A DNA stretch of 64,000 nt from Actinomycetota bacterium (GTDB taxonomy: Bacteria > Actinomycetota > Acidimicrobiia > Acidimicrobiales > Acidimicrobilacustridaceae), in NCBI GenBank assembly GCA_016185305.1, contig JACPNV010000001.1:97906-161905 (forward strand), written 5' to 3'. Under the pieces are notes generated by a model. The model saw only the letters and a list, made by a program, of their open reading frames with translations, searched no databases and was not told where the DNA came from. The position numbers were made by a program, and so were the translations under genes. Within the stretch, counting starts at the first letter, position 1. Each line of letters starts with the position of its first letter. Of this stretch, positions 26,654-33,938 are shown in pieces.

Positions 26654-27142
26654 ATGGCTGACGACGCGACCTTGAACGGACCGCAGATCGAGCACGGCGA
26701 GCTCATCGTCCCCACCGTCGCCACAAACGGCGACGCCGCGAGCGAGGACGACAAGGAGTTCGTATCCGAGCCCGCCAAGGTCATGCGCATCGGCTCGATG
26801 ATCAAGCAACTGCTGGACGAGGTGCACAACACCACGCTCGACGAGCCTGGGCGGGCTGCGCTGCGAGACATCTATGACCGCTCGGTGGAGGAGTTGGGCT
26901 CGGCGCTCTCACCCGATCTCAAAGAGGAGCTGGCCCGGCTCGCCCCGCTGTTCAACGGCTCAGAGGCACCGACCGAGGTCGAGCTGAAGATCGCGCAGGC
27001 CCAGCTCGTGGGCTGGCTCGAAGGCCTGTTCCATGGCATCCAGGCGACCCTGTTCGCGCAGCAGATGGCCGCACGCCAGCAGCTCGAGAAGATGCGCGGC
27101 CAACTGGCACCGGGCCAGGCGGCGCCGGGCACCTACCTCTGA
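26654..27142 (+). CDS. Bacterial proteasome activator Bpa/PafE
   Basis: 162-residue ATP-independent activator of the actinobacterial 20S proteasome, known from Mycobacterium to form a dodecameric ring. The conserved core is clear: VMRIGSMIKQLLDEV, LDEPGRAALRDIYDRSVEELGSALSPDLKEELARL, and KIAQAQLVGWLEGLFHGIQATLFAQQMAARQQL. The protein ends in PGTYL; the known docking motif of the family is a C-terminal GQYL, so only the Gln differs. This implies the organism has a 20S proteasome elsewhere. The first about 40 residues are acidic and unconserved. Confidence 0.93.
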   Translation: MADDATLNGPQIEHGELIVPTVATNGDAASEDDKEFVSEPAKVMRIGSMIKQLLDEVHNTTLDEPGRAALRDIYDRSVEELGSALSPDLKEELARLAPLFNGSEAPTEVELKIAQAQLVGWLEGLFHGIQATLFAQQMAARQQLEKMRGQLAPGQAAPGTYL

Positions 27143-27159
27143 GAGGCTCGGCACGGCTG

Positions 27160-27435
27160 ATGTGGCGCCGGTTCGTGTACACCCTCGTCGGGGCGCTCAG
27201 TGGCTACCTCCTCGGTGCCGTCGCCGGGATGACCGCCTTCGCCGCCATCACCGGTTACCGCTCGGTGTCGGTTCTGGAGGAGTCGAACCGGAACCGGTGG
27301 ACCTTCGTGGCGGCGTCGGCCGCGGCGGTGTTCGGTGGCCTCATCGCCTGGTGGCGGTCCTACAAGGACATCCCGATCTCGCCGCGTGGCGGCGAATCGG
27401 AAGAGCCGCACGACGAGCATCCCGAGCCCGCGTAG
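27160..27435 (+). CDS. Small membrane protein of unknown function
   Basis: 91 residues, 17 bases after bpa and probably in the same transcript. Two hydrophobic segments (about 7-31, FVYTLVGALSGYLLGAVAGMTAFAA, and 48-65, FVAASAAAVFGGLIAWWRS) with an acidic C-terminal tail (SEEPHDEHPEPA). I do not recognise a family. High GC3 and the tight spacing argue that it is real. Confidence 0.65.
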   Translation: MWRRFVYTLVGALSGYLLGAVAGMTAFAAITGYRSVSVLEESNRNRWTFVAASAAAVFGGLIAWWRSYKDIPISPRGGESEEPHDEHPEPA

Positions 27436-27495
27436 CTCTCCCTCGAGCGCCGCCTCGACCGCGCGGCGCGCGGCCATGCCTGGAAGACTCGCGGC

Positions 27496-28311
27496 GTGGC
27501 TGGCCTCGCCGTCGATCTGTTGCTCGATCCGTTCGGTGCGCACTGGGAGGAGGTGAGCGACGCGGCGATCGCTGCCGCCGACGTCGGGATCGACGGCATA
27601 TGGCTGTGGGACCACCTCGCCGGGTCCGCGCACGGTGAGGATCGCGTGCTCGAATGCTGGACGACCTTGACGGCGATCGCCGCCACCGTGCCACGGGTGG
27701 TCATCGGACCGAACGTGCTCAACGTCGCCAACCGTCGACCCGGCGTGCTCGCGGTGATGGCCGCGACGTTGCAGGAAGTCAGCGCCGGCCGGCTCATGCT
27801 GGGCATCGGTGCGGGGGGCGGGAGGGGCTTGCCGTACCCGGCCGAGCAGCAGGCCCTCGGCTACGCGACGCCCGGCGATCCGGTACGCCGCCGCCAGGTG
27901 ATCGAGGCGATCCACGTTCTCCGCCAGATCTGGACGGGTGCCGCGGAGCCGTACGCCGGCGAGTTCTATCCGTTGGATCGCGCGACGGGCTTCTTGCGGC
28001 CCGAGCCGCCGCCTCCAATCGTCGTCGGCGCGTTCGGGCCGAAGATGGCCGCGCTGGCAGGCGAGCATGCTGACGGCGTCAACATGCACGCCGCCAGCTC
28101 ACAGCTCGAAACGCTGTTGGCGATCGCTCGGCAAGCACACGCCCGGGCAGGCGGTGATCCTGATCGTTTCCTGGTCACCGTGAACAGCGCGCTCTCGCCT
28201 GCGACGTTCAGCGACGCCCAGCGCGAGGAGTACGAGCGTCTCGGCGTCGATCGAGTCATCATGCTCAGCCGCCCTCCCTACGATCTCCGCGCCCTGCGGG
28301 GGTTACGGTGA
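27496..28311 (+). CDS. Luciferase-like (LLM) flavin-dependent oxidoreductase
   Basis: 271 residues from a GTG start. A TIM-barrel flavoprotein of the bacterial luciferase/F420-dependent group: GIDGIWLWDHLAG, RVVIGPNVLNVANRRPGVLAVMAATLQEVSAGRLMLGIGAGG, and GEFYPLDRATGFLRPEPPPPIVVGAFGPKMAALAGEHADGVN. Such enzymes use reduced FMN or F420; actinobacterial members often use F420, but the cofactor cannot be read from this sequence. The substrate is unknown. The next gene begins four bases downstream. Confidence 0.85.
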   Translation: MAGLAVDLLLDPFGAHWEEVSDAAIAAADVGIDGIWLWDHLAGSAHGEDRVLECWTTLTAIAATVPRVVIGPNVLNVANRRPGVLAVMAATLQEVSAGRLMLGIGAGGGRGLPYPAEQQALGYATPGDPVRRRQVIEAIHVLRQIWTGAAEPYAGEFYPLDRATGFLRPEPPPPIVVGAFGPKMAALAGEHADGVNMHAASSQLETLLAIARQAHARAGGDPDRFLVTVNSALSPATFSDAQREEYERLGVDRVIMLSRPPYDLRALRGLR

Positions 28312-28315
28312 GCCC

Positions 28316-28765
28316 GTGTCGTACGCCGACCGGCGGGTGACGCCGCTGTGGCTCTCGCATCACTACCCCGACGACTACGGCCGCTGCGTTCGAATCGGTC
28401 GCTCGCACGTCTGCAGGCGCTGCCTGGCGCTGTACCCGCTGACCTTCGTGGCGATGATCGCCGGCCTCGCTGTGGGTCCGAGCTTCACCAACGACAGCGT
28501 CGTGCTGGTGGCCGTGATCGTCGTGCTACCGCTGCCCGCCGTGGTCGAGTTCGTCCTCGAGCACATCGGCCTCATCGGCTACAACCCGCGCCGCCAGATC
28601 GCCGTCACGTTGCTGATGGCAGTCGCGCTCGGTCTCGCGTTTGCCCGCTACCTCCGCGATCCCGGCGACATCGTGTTCTGGTTGGCCATCGCGGTCTATG
28701 GCGGTGCGTGCCTCGCGTCGGCACTGTCTGGCCGGCGTGAGCCGAGCGGTGTCGGCGGTCGGTAG
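28316..28765 (+). CDS. DUF2085-like small membrane protein
   Basis: 149 residues, GTG start directly after the LLM gene. The N-terminus carries His/Cys residues typical of DUF2085 (WLSHHYPDDYGRCVRIGRSHVCRRCLALYP), followed by four hydrophobic segments. The Cys and His may bind a metal. No function is known for the family. The stop codon TAG is also the first three bases of a dispersed repeat. Confidence 0.6.
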   Translation: MSYADRRVTPLWLSHHYPDDYGRCVRIGRSHVCRRCLALYPLTFVAMIAGLAVGPSFTNDSVVLVAVIVVLPLPAVVEFVLEHIGLIGYNPRRQIAVTLLMAVALGLAFARYLRDPGDIVFWLAIAVYGGACLASALSGRREPSGVGGR

Positions 28766-28826
28766 GCGCTTGCGGCCACGGATCGGCAATTTTGTTGTGG
28801 ATGGGGCGCAGCCCCCCAGGCAACTA
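28763..28826 (+). repeat. Dispersed repeat copy, with GGGGC/GCCCC hairpin
   Basis: TAGGCGCTTGCGGCCACGGATCGGCAATTTT followed by GGGGCGCAGCCCCCCAGGCAACTA. Both blocks recur at 58873-59115 almost unchanged but in a different order. The GGGGC-GCA-GCCCC part forms a GC-rich hairpin. It starts at the stop of the DUF2085-like gene and ends just before the ArsC-like gene, so it may also terminate transcription. Confidence 0.8.
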
Positions 28827-28838
28827 GATTTGCTCGGC

Positions 28839-29192
28839 ATGGCAGTCAAGCTCGTGCTCTATCACAACCCCAGCTGCAGCAAGTCTCGCGGTGCCGACGG
28901 AATCCTCAAGGCGCGGGGCGCCGACTACCAGACCGTTCGCTATCTCGATGACCCGCTGACCGAGGACGAGTTGAAGGAGCTGCTCGACATCCTCGACGAT
29001 CCGCCGGCGGCGCTGGTCCGGAAGGACCCGCACTTCAAATCGCTCGGGCTGGACGCGGCCGACTACACCGACCGCGACAGCGTTGCTGCGCTGCTGGCCG
29101 CGCATCCCCGTCTGATGGAGCGGCCGGTGGTCGTGAAGGGCGACCGCGCCGTGATCGGCCGGCCGCCCGAGCGGATCGAAGCGCTGCTGTAA
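28839..29192 (+). CDS. ArsC/Spx-family arsenate reductase-like protein
   Basis: 117-residue thioredoxin-fold protein. I start at ATG 28839; the track ORF from 28641 crosses the previous gene. The N-terminal motif HNPSCSKSRGA carries the reactive Cys of the glutaredoxin-dependent ArsC/YffB group; ALVRKDPHFKSLGL and ERPVVVKGDRAVIGRPPERI are the expected substrate-site and C-terminal blocks. It may reduce arsenate, but many relatives have other or unknown roles, and no ars genes are adjacent. Convergent with the MMPL gene, only 10 bases apart. Confidence 0.85.
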   Translation: MAVKLVLYHNPSCSKSRGADGILKARGADYQTVRYLDDPLTEDELKELLDILDDPPAALVRKDPHFKSLGLDAADYTDRDSVAALLAAHPRLMERPVVVKGDRAVIGRPPERIEALL

Positions 29193-29202
29193 CCGAGCCG
29201 AC

Positions 29203-31662
29203 CTACGAGGTGGGCGCCGCGACCGGCTCGCCGTCGGTGTCGTCGCCATCGCCATCGCCGACTTGCGCTCCGATCGGCTCGTTTGGAGCGTCGACGTTGA
29301 TGTGCGGCATGACCTTGTCGAGCCAGTGCGGGATCCACCACGCCCCCTTGCCGGCGAGCTCCATCGCGGAGGGCACCGCGATCATGCGGACGATGGTCGC
29401 GTCGATGAACACTGCCGCGGCCATGCCCAACGCGAGCATCTTCACGACGACGCTGGGGTTGAAGGCGAACGTCAAGAACACCGAGATCATGATCAGCGCT
29501 GCGGCGGTGATCACCCGAGCGGTCGAGCCGATGCCGTTGACGACGGCGGCGCGGTGGTCTTTGGTCAGCAGCCACTCCTCGTGGATGCGGCTCAAGAGGA
29601 AGACCTCGTAGTCCATCGAAAGACCGAACAGGACCGCGAACATCATCACCGGGATGAACGCCACGATGGCGAGCGTCTCGTTCACGCCGAACACCCAGTT
29701 GAGCCAGCCCCACTGGAACACGGCGACGAGGAAGCCGAGCGCGGCGCCGATCGAGAGCAGGTTCATGATCACCGCCTTGACCGGGACGAACACCGACCGG
29801 AAGACCATCATCAGCAGGAAGAAGCTGAGGATCAGCACCGCGCCGACGAAGTACGGCATGCGCGTGGAGATGGTGCTGGTGAGGTCGATGAGAATCGCGG
29901 TGGCGCCACCGATGTACACGTTGGACGGGCTCAGTCCGGTCCCCTGTACGGCTTTGGGGATCACGTTCTGGTTGAGGGTGTTCACGAGCTCGGTCGTCGC
30001 CGGGTCGCTCGGCCCGGTCGTGGGCACGACGATCGCCACGCCGAGCTGGCCGGTGCACGGCACCGGGGTCACGGACTTCACGCCCGGCGTGCCGAGCAGG
30101 ACGTTGGCGGCCTGGATCACGTTCTTGAGGCTCGTCTGCGTCTCGGCGGGAAGCGTCTTGACGTAGGCGGCGACTGCCGCCGGCGGGATCGGTGTCGCGG
30201 GTGCCGGGGCGGTCGTGGGAGCGGGGGCCGAGGCGCTCGGCTGGCCGGTCGAGCAATTGTTCGCGGCGGCGTAGGACGGCCCGAGATCGGCGACGATGAG
30301 GAGCGGCCCGTTCTGACCGGCGCCGAACGCCTGGCTGATCTCGTCGACCGCCTTGGTTTGGGTCAGCTCGCCGGGTTGCACGCTGTCGTCGGGGATGCCG
30401 AGCTGGATGCGGAGGAGGGGCACCGAGATCAGCAGCAGGAGACCGACGCTGACCACCGCGAAGATCACCGGGTGCTTGCAGATCTCGCGGCCCCACTTGG
30501 CCGACAGGTTGTTGTTCAACTTGTCGGGCGTCTCCTCTTCGGCTGGCTTGTGCCACGGCAGCCGGAGGGCGTCGATCTTGCGGCCGAGCAGGCCGAGCAG
30601 CGCGGGCAGCACGGTGAGCGCGGCGGCCACGGTCACGGCGACGAACATGGCGGCCGCGATCCCCAGCGTCGACACGTACGGGATGCCGATGAGGGTGAGG
30701 CCGACCAGCGCCAGGCAGACCGTGATCGCGGCGAAGAGCACGGCCGACCCGGAGGTGCTCACTGCTCGCCCGACCGCGGTCTCGACGTCCATGCCCTCGC
30801 CCAGGTTCTGGCGGTACCGGTTGACGATGAACAGCGAGTAGTCGATGCCGACACCGAGGCCGATCATGAGACCGAGCTCGGGAGCTGCCGAGCCGATGGA
30901 CCAGCGACCCTCGGCCAGAGCCAGCAGCGAGCTCGAGATGACGATGCCGAAGACCGCGACGCCGACCGGCACGACCATGGCGGTCAGCGAGCCCAGCGCG
31001 ATCAGCAAGATGATGACGGCGAACAGCAGGCCGATCTCGTCGGCGTACTGCGATATGCCCGGTGGCGGAGGGTTCTGGAGATCGACCAGCGCACCACCGA
31101 GCTCGGCGGTCATGCCCGGCGGCAGCGCGGTGCGGGCCGCGGCCTGAACCTGCTCGAAGCTGTCCTTCGGCAGCTCGGTTGCAGGCTGGTTCATCTGCAC
31201 GCTGACGAGCGCGGTCTTGCCGTCGGCCGAGAGGGAGTTGGGGAAGATCCGGTCGGCCTTGACGTCCGGTGATGCCCCGAGTGCTTGCACGAACGCGTCG
31301 AAGTTCTGGGGCGTCATGCTGCCGGTGAGGATCGGGGTGAACGGGTCGCTGACGTTGGCGACGTTCGGGATGGCCTTGAGCGCGGTGATCGCGTTCTGGA
31401 TGGCCGCCTGGTTGGCGGGATCGGTCACTGATCCCGTCGCGACCTGGTACACGACGTTGACGTTGGCGTTGCCAAGACCGGGCGCGTTCTGCTGGAGCAG
31501 GTTCTGCGCGGCGTCGGAGGTGGTGCCGGGGATGGCGAAGTTGTCGTTGGTCTTGCCGCCGTACTTCCCGGCCAGCGTCACGACCACGAGGCCGATGACG
31601 ATCCAGGCGATGATCACCCTCCAGTGCCGCCTTGCCGCCATGCGGCCGAGACGTTCGAGCAT
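29203..31662 (-). CDS. MMPL/RND-family membrane transporter
   Basis: 819 residues. I start at the ATG ending at 31662 because GAAGGGGAACGAG precedes it; the 1113-residue track ORF adds non-coding sequence. Duplicated RND architecture: an N-terminal membrane helix (HWRVIIAWIVIGLVVVTLAG), a large outer domain, then membrane helices including LGLMIGLGVGIDYSLFIVNRYRQ; the second half repeats this with FGLSMDYEVFLLSRIHEEW. The GxxxDY motifs match proton-relay Asp-Tyr pairs of MmpL proteins. Actinobacterial members export lipids or other hydrophobic molecules; the cargo here is unknown. A 10-bp direct repeat GGCGGGATGG lies in the leader. Confidence 0.92.
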   Translation of the reverse strand: MLERLGRMAARRHWRVIIAWIVIGLVVVTLAGKYGGKTNDNFAIPGTTSDAAQNLLQQNAPGLGNANVNVVYQVATGSVTDPANQAAIQNAITALKAIPNVANVSDPFTPILTGSMTPQNFDAFVQALGASPDVKADRIFPNSLSADGKTALVSVQMNQPATELPKDSFEQVQAAARTALPPGMTAELGGALVDLQNPPPPGISQYADEIGLLFAVIILLIALGSLTAMVVPVGVAVFGIVISSSLLALAEGRWSIGSAAPELGLMIGLGVGIDYSLFIVNRYRQNLGEGMDVETAVGRAVSTSGSAVLFAAITVCLALVGLTLIGIPYVSTLGIAAAMFVAVTVAAALTVLPALLGLLGRKIDALRLPWHKPAEEETPDKLNNNLSAKWGREICKHPVIFAVVSVGLLLLISVPLLRIQLGIPDDSVQPGELTQTKAVDEISQAFGAGQNGPLLIVADLGPSYAAANNCSTGQPSASAPAPTTAPAPATPIPPAAVAAYVKTLPAETQTSLKNVIQAANVLLGTPGVKSVTPVPCTGQLGVAIVVPTTGPSDPATTELVNTLNQNVIPKAVQGTGLSPSNVYIGGATAILIDLTSTISTRMPYFVGAVLILSFFLLMMVFRSVFVPVKAVIMNLLSIGAALGFLVAVFQWGWLNWVFGVNETLAIVAFIPVMMFAVLFGLSMDYEVFLLSRIHEEWLLTKDHRAAVVNGIGSTARVITAAALIMISVFLTFAFNPSVVVKMLALGMAAAVFIDATIVRMIAVPSAMELAGKGAWWIPHWLDKVMPHINVDAPNEPIGAQVGDGDGDDTDGEPVAAPTS

Positions 31663-31776
31663 CTCGTTCCCCTTCCATCCCGCCGTTGTCCATCCCGCCT
31701 TCGGTTTGAGCAGGGTATAGCTCGTTGTCGTGGCACGCGTGGACGCTGCCGCCGCCGCCGGGCTGGGTATGGAAGC

Positions 31777-32373
31777 ATGTCGGGCATGGCCTACGTGCTT
31801 CCCGGCACCACCAAGGCATCGAGGGCGAAGGTCAACTGGCAGCTCGGTGTCGTCGTCGTCGCGGGCGCGGCGGTCTCGCTCTTCCTCGGGGTGTACGCGT
31901 CCCGGCACCCGCCGGCCGGCCAGCCGACGTTCGGCTTCTCGCCGGGCTCGATGCTCGCGTTCAAGTCGTGGATGACGACGCTGGCGGTCTTCTTCGCGGT
32001 GCTGCAACTCCTGTCGGCGTTGCGCCTGCGGGACAAGATCCGCTGGCCCGCGACCGTTCCCCCGTGGCTCACCGATGCGCACCGGATCGTAGGCACGCTC
32101 GCACTGGTGTCCAGCCTGCCCGTCGCCTACCACTGCCTCTGGTCGCTCGGGTTCCGCTTCGCCGATCAGCCGCTCCGCAGCCCGCGGGTGCTGATCCACG
32201 CGGCGGCCGGCGCGTTCTTCTACGGCGTGTTCGTCACGAAGATGCTGGCGGTCCGCATCACGTCGGTGCCGCGCTGGCTGGTTCCCGTCGCCGGCGGCCT
32301 GGTCTTCACCGCGCTGATGACCGTCTGGTTCTCGAGCGCGGTGTACTTCTTCACCGGTCAGCTCGGCGGCTGA
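31777..32373 (+). CDS. DUF6529-like membrane protein, possible cytochrome b-type
   Basis: 198 residues from ATG 31777 (31786 also possible). Five hydrophobic segments with histidines inside them (LTDAHRIVGTLALVSSLPVAYHCLW and VLIHAAAGAFFYGVF), as in b-type cytochromes of the b561/ferric-reductase sort. It lies 10 bases before a cytochrome c gene, so an electron-transfer pair is likely. The DUF6529 name is from memory of similar proteins and not certain; haem binding is inferred from His placement. Confidence 0.6.
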   Translation: MSGMAYVLPGTTKASRAKVNWQLGVVVVAGAAVSLFLGVYASRHPPAGQPTFGFSPGSMLAFKSWMTTLAVFFAVLQLLSALRLRDKIRWPATVPPWLTDAHRIVGTLALVSSLPVAYHCLWSLGFRFADQPLRSPRVLIHAAAGAFFYGVFVTKMLAVRITSVPRWLVPVAGGLVFTALMTVWFSSAVYFFTGQLGG

Positions 32374-32383
32374 CGCGACGGCC

Positions 32384-32776
32384 GTGTTGCGGCGGGTGGC
32401 CATCGTCGTGGAGGTGCTCGGCCTGCTCGCGGTGGCGGTGTTCGTCGCCATGCTGTTCACCAACCAGCCGTCGGTCACGCGCCCGCAGCCGGAAGCCACC
32501 GGCGGGGCCAGCACCCCAGCCACGCTGTCGCCCGCACACGCCAAAGAGCTCTACAGCCAAGCCTGCGCGTCGTGCCATGGTGAGGAGGGGGAGGGGATCT
32601 ACGGCCCGGCCATCGCCGGCGAGAGCTCGACGAAGAGGTTCGCCAGCGAGCAGGACGAGATCGCCATCGTCACCGCGGGTCTCGGCCAGATGAAGTCGTT
32701 CTCCGCAGAGCTGACACCCGACCAGATCAAGGCGGTCGTCGCGTACGTGCGGTCGCTGCCGACCACGGGCGGCTGA
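32384..32776 (+). CDS. Membrane-anchored monohaem cytochrome c
   Basis: 130 residues, GTG start. An N-terminal membrane anchor (VAIVVEVLGLLAVAVFVAMLF) is followed by a Pro/Thr linker and a small class I cytochrome c domain: haem motif CASCH, YGPAIAG, and the axial Met probably in GLGQMKSFSAELTPDQIKAVVAYVRSL. It would sit outside the membrane and exchange electrons with the upstream membrane protein. No oxidase genes are adjacent. Confidence 0.9.
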   Translation: MLRRVAIVVEVLGLLAVAVFVAMLFTNQPSVTRPQPEATGGASTPATLSPAHAKELYSQACASCHGEEGEGIYGPAIAGESSTKRFASEQDEIAIVTAGLGQMKSFSAELTPDQIKAVVAYVRSLPTTGG

Positions 32777-32829
32777 CACCGGGCACGACGGCACTCGTCG
32801 GCGCCGCACGATGACCGGCGCGTGCCGGC

Positions 32830-33597
32830 TCAGACCCAGTGCGCGAACCGGCCGATCGGGCGAAAGCCGAGCTTGCGGTACATCGTTTCGGCCTGCTGGG
32901 AGGGTTGCAGCGTCGCCGGCAACTCCGTCTCGCCGTCGAGGATGTGGCGCACCATGGCGGTGGCGTAGCCGTTCCCGCGATGGTCCGGCACGGTGCCGAC
33001 GCCGTACACGCCGAGCACGCCCCGAGATCGGTACGTCATCGCGATCGACACGGCTTCGGTGCCGACGCGGCCGAGCAACACCTGCATGGACGGATCGTCG
33101 AGGATCGGCGGCGCGTGCACGCCGAACGGGGGGATGAGCACGGGCACCTCGAACGCCTGAGCCATCGTTCGCTCGAAGACCAGCAGGGTGCCGCGATCGC
33201 GCACGACCTCGATGGCGAGCGCGGCGGCAGCGTCGCCGTCGCCGATCTGTGGCGGAGGCCGTGCTTCGCGGGCGCACCACGGGCTCACCGCCTGACGGGA
33301 AAGGCCGAGGCGAGTGAGGTCGAGCTCGTTCCACGAGTCACAGACCGACCGATGGTTGGCCTCGGGTTGAGCGAGGACGTCGCGCAACTCGGCGAGGTGG
33401 CGCCGCCGCACCCACCACCTTCGATGCGAGCTCGGCCGGAGGGAGATGGCCGAGTGGAAGATCGTCGGCCCGGGCAGCGCGCACGTCCACCATCGTTCGC
33501 TGGTCGTGCTCGCGAGGCCGAGAGCCGCGACCGAGGACGTATGCCACGCGGCCAGGTTCGCGGCGGCTGCGCCGAGCAGCCGGTCGTCGCCCGTCAT
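32830..33597 (-). CDS. GNAT family acetyltransferase
   Basis: 255 residues. The C-terminal half carries the GNAT acetyl-CoA site: GVLGVYGVGTVPDHRGNGYATAMVRHIL, followed by LQPSQQAETMYRKLGFRPIGRFAHW. The N-terminal half (about 1-130) is not a recognised domain and is rich in Trp and Arg. The substrate is unknown. Convergent with cytochrome c and divergent from the long leader of the M23 gene. Confidence 0.8.
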   Translation of the reverse strand: MTGDDRLLGAAAANLAAWHTSSVAALGLASTTSERWWTCALPGPTIFHSAISLRPSSHRRWWVRRRHLAELRDVLAQPEANHRSVCDSWNELDLTRLGLSRQAVSPWCAREARPPPQIGDGDAAAALAIEVVRDRGTLLVFERTMAQAFEVPVLIPPFGVHAPPILDDPSMQVLLGRVGTEAVSIAMTYRSRGVLGVYGVGTVPDHRGNGYATAMVRHILDGETELPATLQPSQQAETMYRKLGFRPIGRFAHWV

Positions 33598-33938
33598 CTG
33601 GTCATGATCTTGGCCCCTGTTCGCAACACGTGCGCGCCTGCTGTAGGGGCCCCGGCGGTGCGGCGCCGCGGGGCTGTCGCGGGAGGAGATGGGGCTTGAC
33701 CTGCGGCTTTCGGCTCCATTGCCGACGATTCGCCCTCCGTTGCGGTCACCTGTCTAAGGTGTTACGGAATCATGTCGAAGTCGTGGCGACCTTTCGGACG
33801 GGGTCCCCGGCTGCCGAAAGGCACGCAGGGAATCGGATCCTCGGGAACAACTGGACCGACCGGGCGGACCCGCCACCCTCGCCGGCCGCGCCGGCGGGCG
33901 GGCGGCATGTCCCTGCCCGCCGTGTGCCCGGAGGTCCA
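33598..33938 (+). promoter_or_regulatory. Long structured leader upstream of the M23 surface protein
   Basis: 341 bases without a convincing gene. It includes a perfect 8-bp inverted repeat CCTTTCGG...CCGAAAGG enclosing GGGGTCCCC, then CACGCAGGGAATCGG and a GC-rich hairpin GGGCGGG...CCCGCC near the start. A cis-acting RNA is possible because wall-hydrolase genes in actinobacteria are often riboswitch-controlled. I looked for the c-di-AMP (ydaO) and c-di-GMP (GEMM) cores and could not match either, so no class is assigned. Confidence 0.3.

Noticed and set aside
33700-33938. c-di-AMP (ydaO) or c-di-GMP riboswitch
   Set aside because: The conserved ydaO 3' block and the GEMM core could not be found; only generic hairpins are visible.
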